Notes: a model not told the origin generated them from the sequence alone. A stretch of 64,000 nt of DNA from Actinomycetes bacterium (GCA_021798985.1 JAJZBI010000010.1:1-64000); one strand, 5' to 3'. Counted from the stretch's first letter, positions 37,486 through 46,447 are shown. Numbers and translations: made by a program.

Positions 37486-37955
37486 CTGCATCCTCGTCTC
37501 ACCAACTGCCCGCCCCCGCGCCGTGGCGCCCACCGATGCACTCCCGGTGGGTGTGCCACTCCGCCGCCTATCTCTACGGACCGCGACGCCGCGCAATTGA
37601 ACGCGCGCCGACGCCACAAGGTCCAGCATTGCCGATACGCAGGGGCGCCGATGCAGCGGGTCGGCCCGGGCCGACCGCCATCGCGTCGATGGCGGCGAGC
37701 TCCTCCGGCGAGCGCTGCGAGCTCGCCACCTCGGCGCTGGTGGCGGTCTGGTGCGGGCGCGTCAGCCCGCTGATCACGCTCGTGTCGACCAGACGGGCGC
37801 AAAAGAATGGCGACGACCGCGCTGGGGCCAGCGATCTCTGGGCCAGCGATCGCCTCGTCCGGCGAGCCGTGGGCGAGCGGGCGATCGCCACCGAGCCAAG
37901 GCGCGACGTGGCCTCGCTCGGGTGCGGCCAGCGCGCTCGGGAGCGGGAGGGCGCG
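37486..37955. other. Gap between diguanylate cyclase and XPB helicase
   Basis: No intact gene. It contains the aldo/keto reductase C-terminal remnant (37660-37795); the remainder shows nothing recognisable. Confidence 0.55.
37660..37795 (-). pseudogene. Aldo/keto reductase C-terminal remnant
   Basis: The minus strand encodes TSVISGLTRPHQTATSAEVA followed by SSQRSPEELAAIDAM. This aligns by eye with the C-terminus of the intact aldo/keto reductase at 43781-44704 (ASVIAGAMRPEQVAANAKAA, then SWELSSEEIEAIDAI). Nothing upstream encodes the rest of such an enzyme. It is a stranded gene end between the diguanylate cyclase and the helicase. Confidence 0.65.
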
Positions 37956-39614
37956 CTATCGGTCGTGCCAGAGGACCGACTCGGCGTCGGCGATCTCATA
38001 GGCGTAGCCCTGCTCGGCGAGGAAACGCTGGCGACGGGCGGCGAAGTCCTGGTCGTTGGTATCGCGCGAGACCACGGCGAAAAAGCGCGCCTGGCGACCG
38101 TCGCGCTTTGGGCGCAGGATCCGGCCGAGGCGCTGGGCCTCCTCCTGGCGGCTGCCAAAGGCGCCAGAGACCTGGATGGCGACGGACGCGTCCGGCAGGT
38201 CGATCGAGAAGTTGGCGACCTTGGAGACGACGAGGACGGGAATCTCCCCCTCCCGGAAGGCGGCGTAGAGGCGCTCGCGCACCCGCGTCGGGGTCTTCCC
38301 CGTGATCGTGGGCGCACCGAGGCGCTCGGCGATCTCTCCGAGCTGGTCGAGGTACTGGCCGATCACGAGCGTGGGCTCCTTGCGCTCGATCGCCTCCCGG
38401 CAGAGCCGCTCGGTGACCGCCAGCTTGGAGCGCGCCGTCGCCCCGACGCGGTAGCGCTCCTCGGCTTCGGCCAGCGCGTAGGCGAGCCGCTCCTCGTCGG
38501 TGAGGGTGACGCGCACCTCGGTGCAGTGCGCCGGGGCGATCCAGCCCTGGGCCTCGATGTCGCGCCAGGGGGCGTCGTAGCGCTTGGGGCCGATCAAGGT
38601 GAAGACGTCGCCTTCGCGGCCGTCCTCGCGCACGAGCGTGGCGGTGAGCCCGAGGCGCCGGCGGCTTTGGATGTCGGCGGTCATGCGGAAGATCGGGGCG
38701 GGGAGCAGGTGGACCTCGTCGTAGACGATGAGGCCCCAGTCCTCGGCAGAGAACAGCTCGAGGTGCGCGTAGTTTCCCTTTTGCTTCGAGATCAAGATCT
38801 GGTAGGTGGCGATCGTGACGGGCCGGACGTCCTTGCGCTCGCCGGAGTACTCGCCGATCTCGGCCTCGGTCAAGGTGGTGTGGGCGAGGATCTCGGCGCG
38901 CCACTGGCGTGCCGCCACCGTGTTGGTCACAAGGACGAGGCTGTGGGCGCCGGCGCGGGCCATCGCCGCCATGCCGACGAGCGTCTTGCCCGCCCCACAC
39001 GGCAGGACGATCACGCCGCTCCCAGCCTGGGAAAAGGCGTCGGCCGCCTCGCGCTGGTAGTCGCGCAGCGAGAAGCCCTCGTGTTCTTCGAGGAAGATCG
39101 GATAGGCGCTTCCGTCCACGTAGCCGGCGCGGTCCTCGGCGGGCCAGCCGACCTTGAGGAGCGCCTGTTTGAGCCGCCCGCGCTCGGACGCGGGGACCGA
39201 GACGGTGTCGGGGCCAAGGCGGGGACCGACCAGGGCGGCGACGGGCTTGGCCCGCAGCACCTCTTCGAGCACCGGACGGTCGTTGCTGACGAGCACGAGC
39301 CCGTGGGCGGCGTGCAGCTCGAGCGCGAGGCGACCGTAGCGGGCCATCGTCTCGGCGACATCGACGAGCAGGCTCTGGGGCACCACGTAGCGGGACCAGG
39401 ACAAGAGCGCGTCGACCGCCTGCTCGGCGTCATAGCCCGCAGCGCGAGCGTTCCACAGCGCAAGCGGCGTGACGCGGTAGGTGTGGACATGCTCAGGGGA
39501 GCGCTCGAGCTCGGCGAAGGGCGCGATCGCCGCCCGGCACGCGGCAGCGTCGGGGTGGTCCGTCTCGAGCAAAAGCGTCCGATCGCTCTGCACGATCAGC
39601 GGGCCGTCATTCAT
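37956..39614 (-). CDS. XPB/Rad25-type superfamily 2 DNA helicase
   Basis: 552 residues from ATG 39614; the frame further upstream is shadow sequence over the next gene. The N-terminal ~190 residues hold the XPB damage-recognition-like region. Helicase motifs follow: Walker A IVLPCGAGKTLVGM, DEVH box LIVYDEVHLLPAP, TATLVRED (with the RED motif of XPB), and motif VI EEAQRLGRILRPKRDG. The protein should unwind DNA with ATP as a 3'-5' translocase in repair. It overlaps the upstream helicase-associated gene by eight bases, an arrangement like Rv0861c/Rv0862c of M. tuberculosis. Confidence 0.92.
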   Translation of the reverse strand: MNDGPLIVQSDRTLLLETDHPDAAACRAAIAPFAELERSPEHVHTYRVTPLALWNARAAGYDAEQAVDALLSWSRYVVPQSLLVDVAETMARYGRLALELHAAHGLVLVSNDRPVLEEVLRAKPVAALVGPRLGPDTVSVPASERGRLKQALLKVGWPAEDRAGYVDGSAYPIFLEEHEGFSLRDYQREAADAFSQAGSGVIVLPCGAGKTLVGMAAMARAGAHSLVLVTNTVAARQWRAEILAHTTLTEAEIGEYSGERKDVRPVTIATYQILISKQKGNYAHLELFSAEDWGLIVYDEVHLLPAPIFRMTADIQSRRRLGLTATLVREDGREGDVFTLIGPKRYDAPWRDIEAQGWIAPAHCTEVRVTLTDEERLAYALAEAEERYRVGATARSKLAVTERLCREAIERKEPTLVIGQYLDQLGEIAERLGAPTITGKTPTRVRERLYAAFREGEIPVLVVSKVANFSIDLPDASVAIQVSGAFGSRQEEAQRLGRILRPKRDGRQARFFAVVSRDTNDQDFAARRQRFLAEQGYAYEIADAESVLWHDR

Positions 39615-42090
39615 CACCTGACTCCTCATCGCCGAAGATCGCCTCCAGCAGTGCCAGCTGGTGATCGTCGTTGCGCTGGCGCGGGGCCGCTCGCTGTTCG
39701 CGAGGCGCCGGTGCCCGAAGCGGAGCGGCACGAAGGCGCGCCACCAGGCCTGGTGGATCCTCGAGCGCCCGCGGTCGCGCCGGGTGCTGGCGGGGACGTG
39801 CGTCACGAAGCCGGGCGAGCAGCGAGGCGGCGCCGGCCGGCGGGAGTCCGACGGCTTGCAGCAGCTCGAAGGCCTCACCGTCGTCGAGCTCGGCGGCGAG
39901 CCGGACGAGCTCAGCCGGCACCTCGGCACCGAAGAGGTCCTCGTCGAGGTCGTCCTCCAGCCACTCATCGAGCGCGTCGCCGAGCACGCCCGGAGCGGCG
40001 CGCTCGTCGAAACGACCAAAGCGCCGCTGCCAGCTCGCAGCGCTGAAGATCGAGCCCTCAGCGCGCCGGCGCTCGGGGCGACGCAGCGCGAGCGCTCCGG
40101 TCTCGTCCTCCAGCGCGGCGAGGTAGCCCGCCGCGCGCAGCGTGGCGATGAGGGCTTCGGGCGCCTGGTTGCTCAGCGCGACGGTGGGCGCGAGCGGTCG
40201 CAGTCCGGCGGCACGCAGGCGCCGCGCCCCGCAGACCTCGGTGATCATGGCCGGGTCTTCGCTGCGGACCACGGACCGTCCGCCGGCGACGCGCAGGCGC
40301 CCGTAGCGGCGATCCAAGTCCTCGATGAGGTAGCCGAGCGCCTGGGGGACCCCGCGGGGACAAAGCGCCGTGAGGAAGGAGAGGATCTCTTGCCCCCGTC
40401 GCCCGGCATCAAAGGCGCGACCGAGCGAGGCCTCGCTGAAGCGGTAGACCTGCGCCCCGCCGTGTGACTCGAGCTCGGCCAGCACCTCGAGCTCGGCGCG
40501 CCGCTCCGGCTCGAGCTCGCCGGCGGCGACCGCCGTGAGGTCGGCCTGGATCGTCACCTCCCAGACGATCGGCGGGAGCGCTGCGGCGAGCGCTGCCTCG
40601 GCGCCCGTCTCGTCCTCCCCGGCGATCGCGCGGCCGAACTCGCTCAGGCGGCCCCCGGCCACCACCCCGAGCAGCTCGGCCTCTTGGAGGATCCAGTGGC
40701 ACAGGGTCTCCGGTGTCGCCGGACCGCCGGCAAAGAGCCCGGGCGCTTGCCACAGCACCCGGCCGATCACGCTCGCTTGCTCAGCGGCCTCACCCACCGC
40801 CAGGTTGGCGAGCACCCCCAAGACCGCGCTCCGGCGCTCGCTCGCCAGGGCGTCGGGCTGGGGCGGGATCGGCGGAACCGTCTTTCCCTGTTCATCGTTG
40901 GCTCCAGCAACGCTGAAGGCGATCGGGGCGCGGCGCCACGTCATCGCAAGGCGCGTCCAGCGCTTGGCGGTTGCCCAGGCGGCCCACTCGTCATAGCGCG
41001 CGGTCGCCAGCACGAACTCCCCGCTCGCCTCGGGCCAGATCAGGCCGACGCCGGCGACGAGCTCGATGAGGCGGGCCGCATCTCGCTCGCTGCGCCCGAG
41101 CGCCTTGGCGACCCGGCGCACCTCGCGCACCCCGAGCCCTCCGCTCTTCAGGCACTTGGCGGGGACGGCGGCGAAGCTCTCGGCGATCTCGGCCACCTCG
41201 GCGACGAGCCGGCTCGCCGCCTCGATCGCCTGATCGTCGCCATGTGCCGCCGCGCTGATGACGAGCGGCGGCGGATCGAGCGCGAGGTCGGGGAAGATCC
41301 TCCCGCCCCGCAGCGCGATCGCGACCTCGGCGGGCATGACGGCTCGATACCCCGCCGTGCTCGCGCAGCCGCGGCGGAACAAATAGCCGAGCGGCGTGTC
41401 GTCCGAGCGCAGCTGCTCGAAGCCGAAGTAGCTGGCCGAGGAGAGCTCGCCCATGGACGCGAGCCGGCTCGCGAGCTCGACCGTGCCCTTCGGTCCGCCC
41501 TCGACGAGGGCGCGCACGCGTTCTGGCACCGACAGCGTCGCGGCCAGGTCGTCCAAGATTGCGCCCTTCTGGGCGCGTGCGGGGATGCCGAGCCGCTCGG
41601 CGACCTCGCGCAGCGCGCGCATCGGCGTGGCGGCAAACAGCACCGCGAGGGGCCGGTTGAGGCCAGCCGGGTGCGGGAACAGCGAGGCGAGGCCCGGGTT
41701 GGCGAACACGATGGCATCGCCTGAGCCCGACAGCGCCACGAGGCCGAGCCGGGCGAGCGCGCCGTAGTGCACGCGACAACTCGACGCCTCGATGCCGAGG
41801 CGGGCGGCGAGGTCGGAGAGCCGAGTGGCCGAGCGGATGCAAGCGGCCTGCACCAGCTGGCGCGCGCCCGAGTCGAGGCGGTCATAACAGGCGCGAAGCG
41901 ACCGCGGCTCACTGGCGAGGGCCGCGAGCTCAGCGAAGGTCTCCGGCTGGCGCTCGCAGAGGTCCGGACGCTGAGCCAAGAGCGCGACCAGGTCGGCGTC
42001 ATCAAGCGCGGCGAGTGATTCAACGAAGGTGTCGACGGGCGCGCTGGAGGGCACCGGCAAGGTCCTTGGCTCGGAAGTTCCGGCGCTCAT
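39607..42090 (-). CDS. Helicase-associated protein, XPB partner
   Basis: 827 residues. The N-terminal region begins TFVESLAALDDADLVALLAQRPDL, followed by winged-helix-like units (ARLGIEASSCRVHYGALARLGLV). The central part contains TIQADLTAVAAGELEP and the C-terminal part ALCPRGVPQALGYLIEDLDRRYG. This is the helicase conserved C-terminal / XPB N-terminal-like (PF13625-type) family found immediately upstream of bacterial XPB genes. It lacks ATPase motifs, so it probably assists or regulates the helicase encoded next. The coding regions overlap by eight bases. Confidence 0.82.
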   Translation of the reverse strand: MSAGTSEPRTLPVPSSAPVDTFVESLAALDDADLVALLAQRPDLCERQPETFAELAALASEPRSLRACYDRLDSGARQLVQAACIRSATRLSDLAARLGIEASSCRVHYGALARLGLVALSGSGDAIVFANPGLASLFPHPAGLNRPLAVLFAATPMRALREVAERLGIPARAQKGAILDDLAATLSVPERVRALVEGGPKGTVELASRLASMGELSSASYFGFEQLRSDDTPLGYLFRRGCASTAGYRAVMPAEVAIALRGGRIFPDLALDPPPLVISAAAHGDDQAIEAASRLVAEVAEIAESFAAVPAKCLKSGGLGVREVRRVAKALGRSERDAARLIELVAGVGLIWPEASGEFVLATARYDEWAAWATAKRWTRLAMTWRRAPIAFSVAGANDEQGKTVPPIPPQPDALASERRSAVLGVLANLAVGEAAEQASVIGRVLWQAPGLFAGGPATPETLCHWILQEAELLGVVAGGRLSEFGRAIAGEDETGAEAALAAALPPIVWEVTIQADLTAVAAGELEPERRAELEVLAELESHGGAQVYRFSEASLGRAFDAGRRGQEILSFLTALCPRGVPQALGYLIEDLDRRYGRLRVAGGRSVVRSEDPAMITEVCGARRLRAAGLRPLAPTVALSNQAPEALIATLRAAGYLAALEDETGALALRRPERRRAEGSIFSAASWQRRFGRFDERAAPGVLGDALDEWLEDDLDEDLFGAEVPAELVRLAAELDDGEAFELLQAVGLPPAGAASLLARLRDARPRQHPARPRALEDPPGLVARLRAAPLRAPAPREQRAAPRQRNDDHQLALLEAIFGDEESGDE

Positions 42091-42263
42091 CGTAGTGACG
42101 AGCCGTCCCTCACAAGGGGATCACCCCCCGGGCCCCGGCGAACACAGGGGCGCGAACTCGTGCCGAGCCATGAGCCAACTCGTGCCGACGCACGATCCAC
42201 CCATGGCCTCCACCTCGCGCCCTGCTGGGATCCTTCCGACCGCAAGGACGGTCCGCCACAATG

Positions 42264-42292
42264 GTGTACCACTTCTAGTATCAGTGGTACAC
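42264..42292. promoter_or_regulatory. 10-bp inverted repeat upstream of second antitoxin (putative operator)
   Basis: GTGTACCACT (42264-42273) and AGTGGTACAC (42283-42292) are exact reverse complements around a 9-base spacer. The spacer carries TAGTAT (42276-42281), a good -10 hexamer. The right arm ends seven bases before ATG 42300, so promoter and operator coincide, as in autorepressed toxin-antitoxin operons. Confidence 0.8.
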
Positions 42293-42299
42293 TTTAATC

Positions 42300-42563
42300 A
42301 TGCCGACGGTGAAGCCTCGCTACCAGATCACCGAGACCGCTGAGGTGGGACACGCCCTGGACATCGCCGCACGTCGGTGGCCCGATGAACCACGCTCCAA
42401 GCTGCTGGTCCGCCTCCTTCAAGCCGGCAGCTCGGCCCTCGAGCGGGAAGCCAGCAACGCGCTCCGCCAGCGCCAGGAAGCGATCCGGGCCACGAGCGGC
42501 AAGTTCGCGGACGTCTTCAGCCCCACCTACCTGAGCGAGCTGCGTGCGGACTGGCCCGAGTGA
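42300..42563 (+). CDS. Putative antitoxin of PIN toxin pair
   Basis: 87 residues from ATG 42300. The N-terminal part (KPRYQITETAEVGHALDIAARRWPDEPRSKLLVRLLQAG, residues ~5-43) could be a small ribbon-helix-helix or similar DNA-binding unit; the C-terminus (KFADVFSPTYLSELRADWPE) would bind the toxin. The assignment rests on position, size, the four-base GTGA overlap with a PIN gene and the inverted repeat upstream rather than on a clear family motif. Confidence 0.7.
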   Translation: MPTVKPRYQITETAEVGHALDIAARRWPDEPRSKLLVRLLQAGSSALEREASNALRQRQEAIRATSGKFADVFSPTYLSELRADWPE

Positions 42564-42979
42564 TCACCCTCGACGCCAGCGTGGTGGTCGCCCACCTCTC
42601 GCCGCGCGATCCCCACCACGAACAAGCCACCGCCTACCTGCTGCAGTCTCGGACCGAGGACTTCTGCATGCACTCGTTGAACCTCGCCGAGGTCCTCGTC
42701 GGCGGTGGCAGGGCGGGACGTGGCCAGGAGATGCTCGACGACCTGTTCGCGATCGGCATCCGGGTCGCGCAGCACCCCGACGGCGAAGCACTCCGGCTGG
42801 CCAACCTGCGGGCGAGTTCGGGCCTGAAGCTCCCCGACTGCTGCGCGCTCGACACGGCGCTTCTCACCGGCTCCACCCTGGCCACCTTCGACGAGCACCT
42901 GGCCCAGGCAGCACGCCAGCGGCGCATCGCCGTTGCTCCCGCTCCCGGCACGAAACTGGCGAACGCTCCGTCCCCTTGA
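42560..42979 (+). CDS. PIN-domain toxin (VapC-like)
   Basis: 139 residues from GTG 42560. Active-site acids in order: ITLDASVVVAHL (Asp5), SLNLAEVLVGGGR (Glu), LKLPDCCALDTALLTGS (Asp) and LATFDEHLAQAARQ (Asp). All four positions are intact, so RNase activity is expected. GTGA overlap with the antitoxin. Separate lineage from the PIN toxin at 35026. Confidence 0.88.
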   Translation: MITLDASVVVAHLSPRDPHHEQATAYLLQSRTEDFCMHSLNLAEVLVGGGRAGRGQEMLDDLFAIGIRVAQHPDGEALRLANLRASSGLKLPDCCALDTALLTGSTLATFDEHLAQAARQRRIAVAPAPGTKLANAPSP

Positions 42980-43780
42980 TTCCCCGGTGCTCGAGCCTGG
43001 CGCCGTAAAGGTCACACCGACCGGCGTCATCAGGCCCGCAGTGGCCTTTGCTGGCCAGGTGGCTGGGCCGTCGGCGGCGATCTCCATCCACACGTGCCGC
43101 AACCTCGGACAGGGCACCGGCGCCCACCGGAGCGAGCGATGCGGGACCGAGGTGCCGCGCCCGGCTGGCAGGGCCATGAGACGCGGCTCGCCACGGCGCC
43201 ACCATGCTGGCCCTGGGCGCGACTGCTGGAGCGCGATGCGCGATCACCGGTCCGAGGTCCTCGGTCGCCTCGAGCACCACCACGGGGCGGGGCTCTGTCC
43301 AGGGTGACCAGTACGCGAAGCGGCCACGACGCCGCCGTCTGGGTGCGCCCAGAGGAATCGGCGCACTCGAGCCGACCCGCTCAGTGCTGAAGCGCCGGCA
43401 TCCCTCGCTGACCTCAGACCAACCGACACCGCCCACTCCCGTGGCGATGGCGTCCGTGGCCAGAAGGCGGCGCATGGGCATCGCCGATGCGCGATGTTGC
43501 ACGCCACGACTTCGTCGTCGCCCCGCCAGCGCCTCGCGCCCTACCGATCGGCGTCCCGAGCGCATCGCCCGAGCGGTCACCGACGTCCTCACGGCGGCCC
43601 TGGCGGAGCGGCCCTGATCGTGGGCGACCGCGGCGTGCCGCCAACGCCGCCTTCGGTCGGCACGCCGTCGTCCGTCCTCGCGCATCCCGACCCCGGGCCG
43701 AGGGCGTCGCCATTGGCATCGGAGCCCGCCGAGGCGTGTTCGCTGCCCGGTCGCCCGCGTTGGCGCGGCGTGCGCCGGCG
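42980..43780. other. 801-bp gap without an assignable gene
   Basis: Minus-strand frames contain protein-like pieces, for example FAYWSPWTEPRPVVVLEATE around 43220-43310 and AADGPATWPAKATAGLMTPV around 43020-43090, in different frames. These may be remnants of a decayed gene, but I cannot assign a family and some could be chance frames of GC-rich DNA. Confidence 0.4.
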
Positions 43781-44704
43781 CTAGCGGATCGTGATGGCGT
43801 CGATCGCCTCGATCTCCTCGCTCGAGAGCTCCCAGCTCGCCGCCTTGGCGTTGGCGGCGACCTGCTCGGGACGCATCGCCCCGGCGATCACGCTCGCCAC
43901 GGCCGGGCGGGTGAGCAGGAAGGAGAAGGCCGCATCCAACAGGCTGTGGCCGCGCGACTCGGTGTAGATGGCGAGCTCCTCGACGATGTCCAAGTTGCGC
44001 TCGTTGTAGAAGCGGCTGCGCCGCTCGTCGTCCATCGCCGCGATCCGCGTGCCTGAGGGCAGGTCCTTGTTGCGCCGGAACTTGCCGGTCAACAAGCCAG
44101 AGGCAAGGGGGAAGTAGGGGACATAGCCGATGTTGAGACGCTCGCACTCGGGCAGCACCTCGGCCTCGTCCCCGCGCGCTAACAGGTTGTACTCGTTCTG
44201 CAGGTTGACGAAGCTCACCCCGCCGGCGGCCGCCTGCTCGGCCTCGCGCAGCTGGGCGACCGAGAAGTTCGAGCAGCCGATCTCGCGCACCGTGCCGTCT
44301 TTCACCAGCTCGGCGAGCGCCGCGAGCGTCTCGGCGATCGGGGTGTCGGGGTCGGGGCGATGGTAGATGTAGAGGTCGATGTGGTCGGTGCCAAGGCGCC
44401 GGAGGCTCGCCTGGACGGCGCGGCGCACGTAGTCGGCCGTGCCGCCGCCTTCCATGTCCCCATAGGCCCCGGCGAACTTGGTGGCCACGATGACCTGGTC
44501 GCGCCGGGCCCCGAGGGCCTTGCCGAGGTACTCCTCGCTCAAGGTGTTGCCGTAGACGTCCGCGGTGTCGAAGAAGTTGATGCCCTCCTCGAAGCACGCG
44601 TCGACGACCGCCGCCGTCGCCTCGGCGTCGAGGCGGCTGCCGAAGTTGTTGCAGCCGAGCCCGACGACCGAGACGTCCAGCGATCCGATCTTGCGTGTGC
44701 GCAT
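43781..44704 (-). CDS. Aldo/keto reductase
   Basis: 307 residues. Start ATG 44704 is set by AAGGAGC a few bases upstream; the longer frame is spurious. The catalytic tetrad is visible: INFFDTADVYGN (Asp, Tyr), VIVATKFAG (Lys), DLYIYHRPD (His). The (beta/alpha)8 barrel includes REIGCSNFSVAQL and ASVIAGAMRPEQV near the NADPH site. Close to the YajO/Tas-like group that reduces aldehydes or ketones; substrate unknown. A stranded C-terminal copy of a relative lies at 37660-37795. Confidence 0.9.
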   Translation of the reverse strand: MRTRKIGSLDVSVVGLGCNNFGSRLDAEATAAVVDACFEEGINFFDTADVYGNTLSEEYLGKALGARRDQVIVATKFAGAYGDMEGGGTADYVRRAVQASLRRLGTDHIDLYIYHRPDPDTPIAETLAALAELVKDGTVREIGCSNFSVAQLREAEQAAAGGVSFVNLQNEYNLLARGDEAEVLPECERLNIGYVPYFPLASGLLTGKFRRNKDLPSGTRIAAMDDERRSRFYNERNLDIVEELAIYTESRGHSLLDAAFSFLLTRPAVASVIAGAMRPEQVAANAKAASWELSSEEIEAIDAITIR

Positions 44705-45287
44705 GCGAGCTCCTTGTGGCCGGGGTTCGCGCCGAGCGTAACGACCCCCCGGCCCTCCCCGCGCCACGACTCGGCGCGCCGGGCCGCTCGAGGACAACCT
44801 CCCGGGGGGCCGCGGCACGCATCGGCCGTCGCTGCGCAGGAGGTGCCATTGCGCTCGCGGCACGCCGCCCTGCCGTTCCAGCCGGCGGGGCGTTCCAGGT
44901 TGCGCCCCCGAGGAGTGCGCGAAGCGTCGCGATGACGACTTTGCCTTGCACGCGGAGCCAACTGGGTTGGCGCGTCGCGTCGCGGTGGTCACGGCGGGCA
45001 GGTGGCGGACCGCACGACGGGTGCTACCTCTCCTTCGGATGCACCCGGTCCGAACCGAAGTATCGACCAGCATCACCTCGCGAGCCGGTGGTTCGTGTGC
45101 ATCGCAGAAGCCAACTTCCCAGCCGGCGCCCGCCATCGCCAGGGCAGCCCGCGCCATCGAGTCGCCGAGGTGTCGGCGCAGCGCGGGGCCAGGAAGGCGG
45201 GCGGCTCCCCGTTCTCAGGCGTCAGGCCGCGCCTGGACTGAAGGCTTCGATGCCGGCCGTCCGGGACGCCGCGCGCAACTCGGTGTC
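44705..45287. other. Gap holding toxin-antitoxin remnants
   Basis: Contains the end of the interrupted VapC gene (45222-45287) and a separate decayed vapBC junction (about 45020-45190). The part nearest the aldo/keto reductase (44705-45020) shows nothing recognisable apart from its ribosome binding site. Confidence 0.5.
45020..45190 (-). pseudogene. Decayed vapB-vapC junction
   Basis: On the minus strand one frame reads ARAALAMAGAGWE, like the C-terminal GxGWEGDLD element of VapB antitoxins. It is followed within ~15 residues by EVMLVDTSV, the classic VapC N-terminus, and then RRRGSTRRAVRHLP, like the next VapC helix. The conserved Trp after DTSV appears as Arg (a TGG to CGG change would do this) and frames then break up. 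No complete antitoxin or toxin can be built. It sits directly downstream of the interrupted VapC gene, in the same orientation. Confidence 0.5.
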
Positions 45288-45623
45288 TTAGACGACCATC
45301 GCGCGGGCAGCAAGGCGGAGCGCCGAAGCGAGATGAAGCGCATCTGCCGAGCGCAAGCGCCCTGGGAGCAGCGGCGCCGTCGTGAGATCTCCATTCTCAA
45401 TGTCGACGAGCGCGATCGCCGACAGCACCTCGGAAACCGACTCGTGCTCGATGTGCTCGGGCCACCGGTTCGCCGCGCAGTGCAACTCCGGGTGCAACAG
45501 CAGCGAAGCCACGAGCGTGTCGCCGCCCTGGGCGCGTCGCTGAAGATGGTCGGCCAGCGTGGCAGATTCCGCCTCCTCCACGAGGAGCTTCATCGCCGCC
45601 GAGGTATCGACATCGACAATCAC
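45222..45623 (-). pseudogene. PIN-domain toxin gene interrupted by an in-frame stop
   Basis: From GTG 45623 the product has IVDVDTSAAMKLLVEEAES (Asp), LLHPELHCAANRW (Glu) and RSADALHLASALRL (Asp), then stops with TAA at 45288-45290 after 111 residues. Reading through the stop continues in the same frame as AMVV-stop-DTELRAASRTAGIEAFSPGAA, ending at TGA 45222-45224. This restores the expected ~133-residue length and the last PIN motif, where V-Y-D is normal. The TAA replaces the Tyr codon. The toxin therefore lacks its fourth acidic residue and last strand and is probably inactive. GTGA overlap with the antitoxin is kept. Confidence 0.82.
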
Positions 45624-45889
45624 CGGTCACCTCGAAGGTCCGCGATGATCTCCGCACTGGATAGGGGTGCACGCACGCGCCGGATGTTCCGCAGGTCGAC
45701 CGGTCGGTCCTTGCGCGGCTCTCGGATCTTTCCCGCCGCGGCGAGACGCTCGTACGGTGTCAGCACCGGCGGGACGAGCACTGCGGCGACTTCACCGTGG
45801 TTGGTCACCTCGATCGTTTCCCCGGCGGCCACCGCGCGGAGCACTTCTGCACTGTTATTGCGCAGTTCCCGATGGTTGATCCTCCGCAC
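45620..45889 (-). CDS. Phd/YefM-family antitoxin
   Basis: 89 residues from GTG 45889, chosen because GGAGG lies five bases upstream; the open frame continues further but lacks the motif. The N-terminus PVRRINHRELRNNSAEVLRAV followed by AAGETIEVTNHGEVAAVLVPP is the Phd/YefM DNA-binding fold. The C-terminus (APLSSAEIIADLRGDR) is the toxin-binding tail. It looks intact although its toxin is interrupted. Direct repeats TTGTA at 45914-45918 and 45923-45927 lie just upstream and may be the operator. Confidence 0.85.
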   Translation of the reverse strand: MRRINHRELRNNSAEVLRAVAAGETIEVTNHGEVAAVLVPPVLTPYERLAAAGKIREPRKDRPVDLRNIRRVRAPLSSAEIIADLRGDR

Positions 45890-46415
45890 GGGCACCTCCG
45901 CCGTTCGTCGCAGTTGTAGCACTTGTACCAAAAGAGCGGTCATGCCCTTGTTCTCTGTGGGGTGACAGGAGGAAGCCATACATTCCCCCTCCGTGTCGCG
46001 CCTGGAGAATGGTGTCCACCATGGCGCGGGACAAGAGCCGTGTGGCAAGCCACGGGGGACGGCGACTCCGCCTACCCGGCGCGTGTTCGCGGACGATATG
46101 GCGGTCACTTCCCACGCCGCCAAAGCCGCCGTCCCCAGGGCATCGATGGCGCCGGGTCCACAGCCCCGCGGGCGGCGCGCGTTCGGATGGTCCGAGCCGT
46201 GGGAGGCACGTGCGACCGAGTAAACGCCCCGCGCGCACGACCGCTGCTGGGTGCGGTCGCACACCGTCCGTGACGGTCACCTGTTCGAGCCCGAAAACAT
46301 CGACGGAGTCCAAGGCGTGAAATCGCGGGACTCGCCTCGTCGGCAGCGGCCAGCCCCACTCACGTGGGAGACCAAGCACCGTTGCTCGCTCGCGGAGGGC
46401 ATCCGCTATCATTCA
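45890..46415. other. Gap upstream of antitoxin and Ddn-like operon
   Basis: About 525 bases between divergent operons. Supported items are the GGAGG of the antitoxin and the TTGTA direct repeats at 45914-45927 (9 bp apart). The rest holds only overlapping GC-rich frames without motifs. Confidence 0.45.
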
Positions 46416-46430
46416 GCTAACACTGTTAGC
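46416..46430. promoter_or_regulatory. 15-bp perfect palindrome, putative TetR operator
   Basis: GCTAACA-C-TGTTAGC, exact 7-bp arms around one base. It lies 18 bases before the ATG of the Ddn-like gene and just after a TATCAT hexamer (46407-46412) that could be a -10 element; TTGCTC at 46382-46387 is a weak -35 at 19-bp spacing. The TetR gene is second in the same operon, so autoregulation is likely. Confidence 0.8.
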
Positions 46431-46447
46431 CAGCGCAGAGGAGCGAC

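Noticed and set aside
37392-40046. 884-residue plus-strand frame opposite the XPB helicase
   Set aside because: The minus strand carries all helicase motifs; this frame is the usual GC-driven antisense ORF.
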